Shown piece after piece: positions 47,992 to 58,120 of a DNA stretch of 64,000 bases. The stretch's first letter is position 1, and each line of letters starts with the position of its first letter. The position numbers and the translations under genes are program-made. The stretch is taken from the NCBI RefSeq assembly GCF_001625215.2, contig NC_030383.2:2740779-2804778 (forward strand), given 5' to 3'. This DNA comes from Daucus carota subsp. sativus (taxonomy: Eukaryota > Streptophyta > Magnoliopsida > Apiales > Apiaceae). The notes below the pieces were generated by a model that was given only the letters and a program-made list of their open reading frames with translations, made no database searches and had not been told where the DNA came from.

Positions 47992-50900
47992 TGTTAATAA
48001 TACTGAGATTCCAGTTACTGTTTATTCCTTTATTCTATGTTGTTTGTAATACTGCATGTACCATGTCCCACATCTGACCTTTTATGTCTTGGCTTTGAGA
48101 CTTCCAGGAAGACTCAAACTTTAGGAGATTTGTTAAATGCGTAACTGTTAAGGCACTGCCCCAGGTTGATAGTTGGGGTTTGTAAGTGTTACACGAAGTG
48201 AAAAACTTAGTTTTAGGTAACTTAGTTTCCATCGATAGTAATCCTGAATATTTTTTATATTTGGGCAAATCTGTGAATTTAATTAATAATTTGTTCTTTC
48301 AGGGTTGGTTCTTGTTTCCCCCCAATTTCTACGTAATCATTCCTTGCCAAGGTGTCTCTTTAAACCAATGTTATATAATTTTTTTCCTTGCTTATATTAT
48401 TAACTTTAAAAGTAATTACTCAACTTCTCGGTGGATCTAACTTTATCATTTTTATCAGTTATTCAAGGATCAGTACACCATCTTATTGCTAAGTCAAAAG
48501 ATTTTATGAAGCAGCTACTTCCAGGAAATGTTATTGAAGATCTTGAACTGGAGGTGATAGATAATTAAGACCACAAATCAGTTTCTATTTATGAAATGTT
48601 GTTCATCAATGACATACAATATTTGTCATCCTTTCCTAGAATCCTACGTATCAGGACTTTTTTTATCTCTTAATAGTTAATTCTATCTTTTAGTGAATTA
48701 TTTTTCATGTTCAGTATTTATTGTTTTTTTATTTATGGAGCATTGTACTTAATTTATTTATTTTACATATCTAATATGAAGTTTCTGATAGGTCTTCGAT
48801 GTAAGGAAATGTTGTTGGATATGGTTGGATTCTGTTATCAACATAAAACAAAGAGAATACAGGTAAGTCCTGCCACTGATCTTTATTGTTACTTTCTAGT
48901 TTGTTTACCTATTCATATGAGAACTACTTAAAACAGTGCTGGTATTTGCCAAAAACTTGTTTGTACTTCCATTAGTGACTGAATGTTAGTGAGATTTTTT
49001 ATGGTTATTAACAGCATTAGTACTAACATGTTATACCGATTAAACGGGACACTGAGATTGTTGTATTATAATATAAAACAATAACAGTGCAAGCTCTTGC
49101 TTTTGTTTTACTGTTTTTGTTTTCTTTACTTCTATTGTGTTCTAAATTCTCTCGAGCAATCTGATTTTTTTTAATGAGTACTACTGTCTCGGCACAGGTG
49201 GATAATCGTGGGTGTATTGATCTATCATTATCGCAGATTATGTTTGCAAAACTATACTTCATAGTCAATTGATGTCTTTATTTCTACAGTGTCGCTTTCT
49301 GTCTTATCGAACGAAAAAACTGTCTTTAGCGAGTAAGTCCCAAACTGAGAAAAGAATGATAAGAGTTGCAACTGAGGTAGTAACTTGTCTTTCTTTATCT
49401 TTTATGTTTTTCCATTTACATTTGACCATTCAGTTAAAGATATATGGTATATATTTGGAGAGTTCTTTTAACCTACACTTGATCTTCCTTATCTTTTGTA
49501 CTCAGATACCTGAGAAGTGTTTTCCTGGCTCTCAACTGGAAAATGTTGTGTTTGAAATTGTCAAATCTGATGGTGTTATCGACGGAACAGTAAACGATAA
49601 TGAGAAGGGTGATATGTCCCATGCTCTAGTATTGAAGTCGGACTTAACAGATATAGACGATTCTGTGAAATGTAGCTTTCGTCATGGCTGCTGCCCTGTT
49701 TGTGCTATTCCGCTTCCTCAGATAGAAGGAAGTTTCTCCTTTCTTGCTGCACATTCTCGCTACCGGAAGCTTATCGTGACCATAACGGTCTGCAAATTCT
49801 TTCTTGCAAATTTTGTTAACATAATCGTGAACCCTATACTGATAGCTGTCATTTTTCTGTAGGTGCTTGTAGAGAAAGCTCCTGAAATCGTGTATGACAG
49901 TAGCCAGCCTCAGTGTACTGATGAAGATAATTTATCCTTGAGAAGCCATCCAATTTGGAAACTCCAAAAGTTCAGCATGACGATAGATCAATAGAGCTGG
50001 TAACAAACCCGGAATCTGCCAAGGACATAGAAACTATAGCTGGAAGCCTTAACAACGAACAAAATGTAAGGTGCCATGTATACGGTGAAACTGTGCATGA
50101 CCCTTTTATTACTGTGAATAAGAATAGAAACTAAAAAAGGATGTGCAGTGATTGTATATGTTATATGTTCTTTTTATTTAGGAATGTCAATGGATATCTT
50201 ATATGACCTGCAAGCCTTCTAAGGAACCACATGAGTATATTTTTCATTAATATTGTATTATGATGATAGGTTTATCTTATAACCGGACTTCTACTATATT
50301 CGCAAGTCTTTTCTTTGTTTGAGGTGTGCCTCTCGCCTTGCAGGAACTTAAGGACAAGATTCTGAAGTATGCAACGTACATCGGAGAGCATGAGAAAACG
50401 ATTAAAATGCTCAATAGCCAGCGAGAGGCATTTGAGCAAGCCCTGGCCAAAATGCAAGGTAAAGTGCCACAACTTATATGTTGTGTTTGTTTGTGTGAAT
50501 GAAATTGGGAGGAAATGGAATGCAAATATTTGTCTTGGCTACTTAATTGGAAAGTTTTGTACAATGTTATAGGTTAATATTCATAAGCTTCATTCTTCAT
50601 CCATTTCATCCTACTTACAAACTTCATCATGAAAAATCTGAATTCGATTATTTTCTACCCTTTTCATTGCTACGTCTTTACTTTACCTATGAATTCTTTC
50701 AGAATTTTTCATACAATTCCTTCATAGTTCCATTCTCTCGAACTAAACACAGAATTAGTCACTCTTTCTTATGTGCTTAATTGGAAGGCATTTAAGTGAT
50801 TTACTAGTTTGTGAAAATTCATTTGATGATTTGTTGTTTGTGCAATGATTTATGTATTCTCAGTTATTTATTCAAATGATATAGAAAAGTTGAACTCAAT

Positions 50901-51573
50901 GGTTTTCAGAATTCAGCTTCATTGGATGCCATCTCTGATGGTGACTCAAGTTATTCACCAGATAAGGAGAGAATGCTGATAGAGATTGAATCAAGTCACA
51001 CAGCTTCTTCTGTCGTCTGCAAAATATCAAGGAACAAGAGAACTTGTGATTTTTCAAAAGATATTATAGGTGTCGTTGCGCTTCTTGGAAATGTTGAAAC
51101 CAATGAACTTGGCAGGTCTCTTTTTACCAATAAATTTCAGTTTAACAAACATGGAAATGGGAAGCCTGTATATAAGCTTCTATGTTTTGCTTTACACAGG
51201 ATTTTGCCAGAGTTTCTGGGTGAGGAGCAAATGCTTGGAGTCGTGTGTAAATCTCTTAAAGCAGCTTACAATCTTGAAACATGTGATGTAGATGGAAGCA
51301 TGAAGTGATCCACTGGTCTTTAAGCACTGGCATCTGAATACGGTATATCTTTGGATGGTCGTTATTCTGTTTTCTGTCTTGAGGATACAAGGTACCACTA
51401 AGATTGATGCAGTCCTTTGGTTACCTGATTAAATTTTTCCTTCTTAGTTGTGAATTTTCGAAGTATAACCTACTAGTACATAGTTTACTTCTACTAATAC
51501 AGTCATTAGACCTGCTTAGCATTCAAACCTACATACTGTCCAATCCCACATTGCCAAATGGAAATTGTCATAT
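47992..51573 (+). pseudogene. GMI1: Inverted, truncated GMI1 pseudogene
   Basis: The sequence is homologous to GMI1 from the end of its exon 22 (34215) through introns to part of exon 35 (about 29710), but on the opposite strand. Introns are present, so it is a DNA-level copy, not a processed one. Identity looks above 90%. Damage: deletion joining the start of the exon at 33902 to the end of the exon at 33534 (near 48330); the exon matching 33085-32990 lacks its middle (48795); about 500 bp lost after 49225; a one-base loss near 49940 in the copy of exon 31497-31294; stop codons TGA at 51306 and TAA nearby. Longest relic frames are 49269-49862 and 50922-51308. Neither the ATPase nor the N-terminus is present. 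Confidence 0.95.
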
Positions 51574-51742
51574 AGTGAAAACAGCAAAAGGCCTGAATCC
51601 ATTGTTGGGAGCAACAGAAGGAAACTATCAAAATACACAAAGTACTAATTTCTTGAGTACGCAAAAGTCTGCTATGTTCGACTCTTATTAAAATGCAACG
51701 AATTACTAGCACAAGTCATCATTATGCATCAACCTAACAGAA

Positions 51743-51961
51743 TTACAAATAATCTGCGGGGCATCCTCTGACCCCAAGATGAATTACTTTCTCACTCTCT
51801 GAGCGGAAGAGAGTACCACAGCGGCCACACTCAATTGCTCCTTTTTTCTGGAGGTTGTTGTGTTTGTCCCGGTTGTGGCTAATCATGCCTGATTTCTTAG
51901 GAAAAATTTTTGATGTCACAGTTCCATTGTTGCACTCCGGATTATAGCACTTAAAAGGCAT
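51743..51961 (-). CDS. Small two-zinc-finger protein, unidentified
   Basis: A 72-codon frame begins right at a splice acceptor (ttgcag|ATG), so an upstream untranslated exon is likely. Finger 1 is C5-C10-H29-H34, finger 2 C45-C48-H61-C67, with basic residues around. Frame plus spaced metal ligands makes coding probable. A possible first exon ends with GTGAAG|GTACTC at 55555, which would give a 3.6-kb intron carrying the G-rich tract and the solo LTR. No named family is recognised; it could also be a fragment of a larger zinc-finger gene. Confidence 0.5.
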   Translation of the reverse strand: MPFKCYNPECNNGTVTSKIFPKKSGMISHNRDKHNNLQKKGAIECGRCGTLFRSESEKVIHLGVRGCPADYL

Positions 51962-52049
51962 CTGCAATGTAAATTTTCACAATTAGTAAATGTATAACAA
52001 AGCCAAAACACAATTAGTAAATGTATAACAAATCAGGCTCAGATATCAG

Positions 52050-52240
52050 GGAGCAAAACAGAAATGAGGGAGGGAGGGGGAGGGCACAGAGAGGGGGGGG
52101 GGGGGGCACAGAGAGGCAGGGGGTAAGGGGAGGGCAGAGAGAGGCAGTGGGTGGGGGGAAGGCTGAGAGAGGCAGGGGGGGAGGGTGCCAGGCGCGGGGG
52201 GGGGGGGGGGGGGGGGGAGGGGCTGGTGGGGGGCCGGGGA
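52050..52240. repeat. G-rich purine tract, left part
   Basis: About 190 bp of gggagg, ggggcacagaga and gaggcaggggg units with runs of up to about 20 G, in a genome that is otherwise AT-rich. The same units continue after the solo LTR at 55009. On the minus strand the purine run gives Pro-rich frames that are not genes. Many G-runs could form G-quadruplexes. Confidence 0.85.
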
Positions 52241-55008
52241 TGTAATATCCGGGAATCTTATTATCTGTTTAAATATGATACTTGATGCAATTACGTGAAA
52301 TTTTCTAAAATTATGTAAATTAGCCGTTAAATGCTTTTTATTGGCGTGTGTATGATGTGATATTTTGATATCTGAATTATTTAAAATATATACAAATAAG
52401 TGCAATTGATTCTTTTAATTTTGTGATTAAATCAATTTATTATTTATTTATTTTTTTTAAAAAAAAGATTGTTTTTGTGTGAACAAATGATTTAGAATTT
52501 TTCAGTAAATTAGATGAATTATATTTTTGCTTTTGAGAATATTTTAAAGCCTCGAAAATCATTTTTAGATCTAAATAGCTTTCATTTTAGTAACAGGGCT
52601 TTAGTTTTAGAAAATATAAAAAGATTTTCTTTAAAATCATTTATTGATAATACAACAGTTTATCCCCAATCTCTGATTTAGGTCGGCGATTTCTTCAAGC
52701 GGTAATCACCACTTTTCTCTTTCATTTTTCAGCAGCTAATGAAATACTTTTGCTTGTATATATGAATTATGTGAACATCGTGTATGCATATGGGTTTTGT
52801 GTGCAAACATGGTGGGTGGGGGATTGTTGAGGGTGAATAAAAGGGGGTCAGAACTCAAAGGCATGGATAGGAGTATGACAGTGTTGAGGGGGTGGGTGCG
52901 TGTCGTCGTCCGGCGACGGCAAGGCGGAGACGGCCGGAATTGAGAAGGCCGAGAAGGAGAGAGAGAGAGGTGTACATAAGGAAACCGACAGAGATGGTCG
53001 GAACTCAGCTAGATTGGTAGTTGTTAGGCGGTAGTTTCAGGCAGTAGGGTGGGTGGTAGGATGTTGTTAGTGGTGAGTAAAGGGAGAAGAAATTCATGTG
53101 GTGAGGAAGAAAGAAAATGAATAAGGTGGGTAATTATGTAAATCACAGAGGGAGGAAGTTGTGAATAGATAATTTGGTTGAGTTGGTGGGAAACCGCAAG
53201 GCGGCTTCTGGTTGTAGCAAGATTATAGCAGATATATAAATAAATTGGATTCTAACTTGTATTACTTGCAACTATTTTAAACTATTGTCAATTGCATATT
53301 ATATAGTCGCAATGTAATTTAGTCGAGTATATGATATATGTTACATGGATTCCCTGTGATTCAATTATGTTACCTGCTTTAGGAAAGTGCATCTAGAATT
53401 TATTATTGTAAAATCGTCTAATTCGATGATTGATTGTGTTGAGAAACAGATTTAAAGCAAAAGTGGATTATTCTTGAGATTTGGAGCAGATTCCTTGTAA
53501 AGATAATGATCGTTAATACTAAGATTGGTTTATGTGATACGAGTTATTAAAGCCAGAGAATCTTAAGATATATATATGTTCCTGAGTAAATATTATGAAT
53601 TAAGTTCTGTTTATAAGATTATTTGCTTATCTGACGCAACTGTATATAATATTATTATCTGATCACTTGCACATGATCTATATCACTTATTTGCCTTTAT
53701 GAAGGGTATCAACTAGGAATAGTTAGTAAATTGGAAAACGACTCAGGTTGTTTATTAACTGAATTACTATTGTGTTGTATTGGTTTAGAAGTGAAGGATA
53801 AAGGAAAGTGTGTGCAGTCAGATAGGGCGTAAAGTTTACTCAATCCAGAATTTTGAGATACACCAGGCAAGTATTTCTATTCTCAACTTGTAATTGCTAC
53901 AAGTAATTTCATTCTACTTTTATATTGAAAGCGCGAGTAGTGTTTGAAAGAAAATTTAAATACATTCTGTTATCAATAGTTGAGATAGCTTTATTGCTTC
54001 CATTGAGTTCAGTATGAATTTTGAGATAATGTTTAGATGTTGATAAAGTGATTGTGGAAAGTAATTGAATAGAAGAGTTTGAGAATACAAAGTTTTGAAA
54101 GAGATAAATATATATACATATTTTCAGGGGCTAGAGAATAGCCAGGAAGGGCTAGAGAATAGCCAGGTTGGGCTAGTGAATAGCCAATCAGAAAGGCCAA
54201 CAAGATGCCTATGGGTTGTACCAATATTAGTAAGCGGGAGAATTTTGCATCCAGAACCCCGGACATGGACTTTACGTGGCTGATCACCTGTATTGTCTAG
54301 GGAACTGTGAAAGTTCACTATCTTTTAAATAAACTCTTATTATCATCTAATTGTGTTTTGATTCATATCAAATGAAAAGTTTCTGTGAAAGAAGTACAAC
54401 ACTTGATTATACCATCTCAGTTGAATTGATAAACATCTTGTCTTGTTAGATTTGATACGGTGACATTCCGAATTAGCGATACTTTCCTTTTGTTCAGAAA
54501 TAGCATCACATTAATAATTTTGATTTAAAAGAACTTGTTTAAATGTTATTAGTTATATTATATCTTGCTAAGCAATGATGTGCTCACTCTTGCTATTGTC
54601 TCTAACCCCTTTCAGCTAGGACTGAAGATGGCTCGTCAGTGTAGGATGGTGTGTAAAAGTTCGATCAGGAGAGTTGAGCTAGCTAGGTTCCGCTTTGGGG
54701 AAACCAAATAAAATATATTTAAAACCGTATTGTAATCTGTAATTGCAAGGCAGTTTCTTTTGAGGTATCGTGTCAAAGGTTACATTTGGTTATTAGCTGG
54801 GCTTTTTATCAAAGTTTAACTAGTAATGTAAATTAAGTGTGTAATAACATTTAGTAAGAATGTTCTGTTTTCAGTATTATAACCTGTGTGCGATCCCGAT
54901 GCTTTAGGGGTTAACTCTTTGCCTTTTAATTATCATTGGAAATTCCAGGTTTTTAAAATGTTTTAAAATTAGTGACGCCAGATCTTGACCCCGGATTTTG
55001 GGCTGTCA
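52241..55008 (+). mobile_element. Probable solo LTR of a Ty3/gypsy-type retrotransposon (2,768 bp)
   Basis: Begins TGTAATATCCGGGAATC and ends GACCCCGGATTTTGGGCTGTCA, the short inverted borders (TG..CA with CCGG cores) typical of long gypsy LTRs. ccgggga precedes it and cgggggag follows, compatible with a target duplication of about 5-6 bp in a G-run. No PBS, polypurine tract or protein frame is inside or beside it, so it is best read as a solo LTR left by recombination between two LTRs. Inside, at about 54128-54188, are three copies of a 21-bp unit. Confidence 0.75.
54128..54188. repeat. Three 21-bp palindromic repeats inside the LTR
   Basis: Units ggctagagaatagccagg, ggctagagaatagccagg and ggctagtgaatagcc follow one another. 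Each is a small palindrome GGCTA-N5-TAGCC. Such clustered palindromes in an LTR are often regulatory (U3) elements. Confidence 0.8.
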
Positions 55009-55310
55009 CGGGGGAGGGGCCCGGGGGGATGGCGGAGAGGGGGGCCGGGGGTGGTGGAGGCACAGAGAGGCAGGGGGGGGGGGAGGGGTGAGAGGCCAGG
55101 CAGGGCGGGGCTGGTGGGTGGCCGGGGAGGGAGGTGGAGGGGGGCGGGGGGTGGTGGGGCCGGGGGCGTGGGGTAGGGTTGGTGGGGCCGGGGGCGTGGG
55201 GTAGGGTGGGGCCCGGGGGTGGGGGCGGGGGCGGGGGAGAGAGAGAGAGACAGACGCGGGAGGGAGGGAGATAGAGAGATGCGGGAGGGAGGGAAAGAAA
55301 GAGAGCACAC
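55009..55310. repeat. G-rich purine tract, right part
   Basis: Continuation of the 52.05-52.24 kb tract, with ggggccgggggtggtggagg, ggccgggggcgtggggtagg (twice) and then gagagagacagacgcgggag. Several three- and four-G runs lie close together. Not coding in any frame by composition. Confidence 0.85.
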
Positions 55311-55787
55311 ATCACGGATCATCTCACAAAATACATCACGAATCATATCACACATCACATAACAAATCATATATTTGAGCAAATCACGAATCAAGATCAC
55401 CATAGCATATAATAGGCAGCAGATCTGAGATTACGAACATCACATTTAAGCACTAAGCAGATCACAGTTAAGCACTAAATGTTAACGAAGCACGCAAATA
55501 GCCATTAAATCAGCGAGATGTAAAGGGAGAGGGAGAGATGAGAGAGGAGAGTACCTTCACGATTTGCAGAGAGTCTCGACGATGAAATAAAATTTCAAAA
55601 ACTAATTTATTATTATATTCATGACTTCGTAAAGAAGAAGAAGGAAGAAGTTATCTTATTCAATTTGATGAGATTTTAAAATTATTTGTGTGATTAATTT
55701 TTTTGGGTCGGAATATTGAAAATTTTAGTATTCGTGAAATCATGTGGACAATTACTTATGTGCGGTGTTTTAAAAATCCCCCGATTT

Positions 55788-56092
55788 AATTCATTAATCT
55801 TTGATTTGATTTTCGAAATCCGATTTATCCTTATAAGTTTTTCTTAATCAAAATATCCAAATATATAATAATATTAAAATATAATATCATGTTAAAAATA
55901 TGAAGAAGTATATAATTTATGATATAGGAAAGCTTTATTTATTTCATTAATCTCTGATTTGATTTTCAAAATCCGATTAATCCTTTTAAGTTTTTCTTAA
56001 TCAAATATCCAAATATATAATAATATTAAAATATTATATCATGTTAAATATGAAGAAGTATATAATTTATGATATAGGAAAGCTTTATTTAT
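55788..56092. repeat. Tandem duplication, about 152-bp unit, two copies
   Basis: Copy 1 (55788 to about 55938) and copy 2 (to about 56092) both read ttcattaatcttygatttga, then tttttcttaatcaaa, then atatccaaatatataataat, then gatataggaaagctttattt. Differences are few single bases and one- to four-base gaps, so the event is recent. Confidence 0.88.
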
Positions 56093-56217
56093 TAAAACAA
56101 TAACATATGTACTAATAATTAAATATTAAAATTCAAAAACTTCCGATTTTCACTCCGATGTGAATTAAAGATAACTTATTTTCATATACATTGGGTTAGA
56201 ATTAAACCAAACCAAAC

Positions 56218-56325
56218 AAACCCAGTATATCCCGCTTAGAGCAGGGTCTGGGGAGGGTAAAATATACGCAGACCATGCGCCTACCCGTTTAGAGTAAGGA
56301 GGCTGTTTCCGTGAGACCCTAGACA
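56218..56325 (+). repeat. SINE-like fragment
   Basis: The run from aacccagtatatcccgctta through ggtctggggagggtaaaata, acgcagacc, gcctaccc and ggaggctgtttccgtgagac matches the body of a plant SINE family widespread in eudicots (cagt..tccgc..agggtctggggagggt..gaggctgtttccg). The tRNA-like head with A and B boxes and the A-rich tail are not visible, so it is a fragment. Confidence 0.6.
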
Positions 56326-56399
56326 AAAAAATTAATTCAAAAAATTTATCACTTTTTAAATATTAGTATATTAGAAGGGTTCCGAAAGTACTCAAGATT

Positions 56400-57240
56400 T
56401 CATAAAAATTTATTTTTTGTCATTAATGTTAGGTCCAGATTTTTTTTATCACTAACGTTAGATTCGGATTTGATTATTAACACTGTGTTATTTTTTTTAG
56501 CATTATTTAAATAAAATGTTAGTCTGCAATATTATGGTGATATGATATGTGTCTATATCTTTATACACCCTATGTCCCCCCCCCATTTCTTTACGTTACT
56601 TTTGACACGTTTTTCTATGCTTATTTAAAGTATAGTTACATAATACATTTTTAAAATTTTTTTCTCTGAATAAAAGTTTGATGTTTAAACTTTTATTAAA
56701 AAAAGAATTTTTTTTTAATAAAAGTTACGAAACTATACTTTCTAGAAGATTCAAAATACGAGTAAACAGTGTACGTAAAATATTGAGAGGGACGGAGGGA
56801 GTGTGTATTACTACATATGTGTCTTAGGTAGTTTACTATGGAGGACCAGAGTTAGTCACGCATTTTGACTCCTAAAAAATTTGGTTTCAAAAATTATTTT
56901 ATTTTATTTTTCCTAAATAAAATTTAACGTTTGAATTTAAAGTTAGTTTTTTTTCTTAAAAAAACGTTGGATTTTTTTGGTCAGTAACGTTAGATTTTGA
57001 TTTGATTATTAACAATATATTATTTTTTTAGAATTATAACAATACAGTGGTAGTCTGCAATATTATGAAGTGCTACATATAAAAATATCGACACATATCA
57101 AATCACCGTTATATTGCAGACTATCACTATATTTTAATAATGCTAAAATGAATAATATAGTGTTAATAATCAAATCCGAACCTAACGTTAGTGACTAAAA
57201 AAATTCGAAACTAACATTAGTGATAAAAAAAAAAGATTAT
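56400..57240. repeat. Nested inverted-repeat element
   Basis: A segment taacgttagattcggatttg..tagtctgcaatattatg (56450-56540) recurs at about 56980-57066 in the same direction and at about 57105-57220 inverted. The outer copies thus form a large fold-back structure. A degraded Stowaway (56573-56803, right tip gggacggagggag) lies between them. Confidence 0.65.
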
Positions 57241-57352
57241 AGTTCAGTGGTAGGTTTTTAAATAAATAATAAGTTGGATGATAAAAAAATCTATTTTCTC
57301 AAAAATCTTCGATTCAGAAAATATAAGATTTTCAATATCCATTATATTTAAC

Positions 57353-57641
57353 TAGCTTCTTAAACCGTGCAAAGCACGGGTTGCTTTAAATCACTTTCTT
57401 CAATATATGTTATATCTCGTTATTTATCTTTTTTATATTTATTTGTATTTTAAATCACAGTATGTTGATGTCTGTATATACACATATCCTCACTTTTATA
57501 ATATTTATTAAAAATATAAATACAAAAAAATATATTAAAATTCGATTAAATCGATGACTAATTGGTCGAAAATTGGATTAATAGGGTCGAAAATCAGGTA
57601 TAATACTAGCATAATAGCCCGTGCAAGGCACGGGATGCTAG
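57353..57641 (-). mobile_element. Two Helitron 3' ends in a row
   Basis: Minus-strand termini CTAG at 57356-57353 (hairpin CCGTGCTTTGCACGG-type) and at 57609-57606 (hairpin with CCGTGCCTTGCACGGG) lie 253 bp apart. The hairpins match those of the two Helitrons at 28.2 and 43.8 kb. I could not find matching 5' TC ends for either, so they may be truncated or nested. Confidence 0.65.
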
Positions 57642-58120
57642 TTCGAAACGTTATATGATGAAATTGTCGAAATATTATTTTCTCTTTAATCAAATGTTCT
57701 TTGTAAAGTTTGAAACGTTTTGATGAAATTGGCGATATGTTTTTTAACAAAAGTTTATTGGTTATTTTCAAGCATTGGGCACAATGATAAAGAGAAACAT
57801 AATTTGGAACATCATCTAATGATGCATAACCCAATTATAAAAGAATAACACAACTGTTTGAAATTACTTTGGATAAACTTGCAAGTCTACATATTCCATG
57901 GTTAGAGGTGAATAAGCCCTATCATATCTAGAAAGTATTTAATGATCTCGCATTGTAACGATTGCTGCCCCAAGAAGATTAACGTATTTGTTGGTTGAAA
58001 TTTATACCAGTTTTGACAAAAATGATGTCGTCTTCCACTCTTATTTTGTGTTCAAAAGTGTGCTGGACACTCATCCGCATTTATGTAGTGAAAGTTGTCA
58101 GTTTAAATAGGACAAAATAT

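Larger units (their letters stand above)
55311..58120. other. Repeat-rich spacer
   Basis: Begins with imperfect atcac / catcac repeats (55.3-55.45 kb) and a possible untranslated exon ending at 55555. The rest is a tandem duplication, a SINE-like piece, inverted repeats and Helitron ends, each listed separately. No gene is supported. Confidence 0.5.

Noticed and set aside
52046..52405. Pro-rich and Gly/Arg-rich ORFs in the G-tract
   Set aside because: They come from low-complexity purine runs open in several frames, with no homology or gene structure.
54953..55403. Overlapping Pro-rich ORFs at the right G-tract
   Set aside because: Same cause: composition, three frames open at once.
57535..57834. 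99-codon minus-strand ORF
   Set aside because: Overlaps a Helitron end; chance frame.
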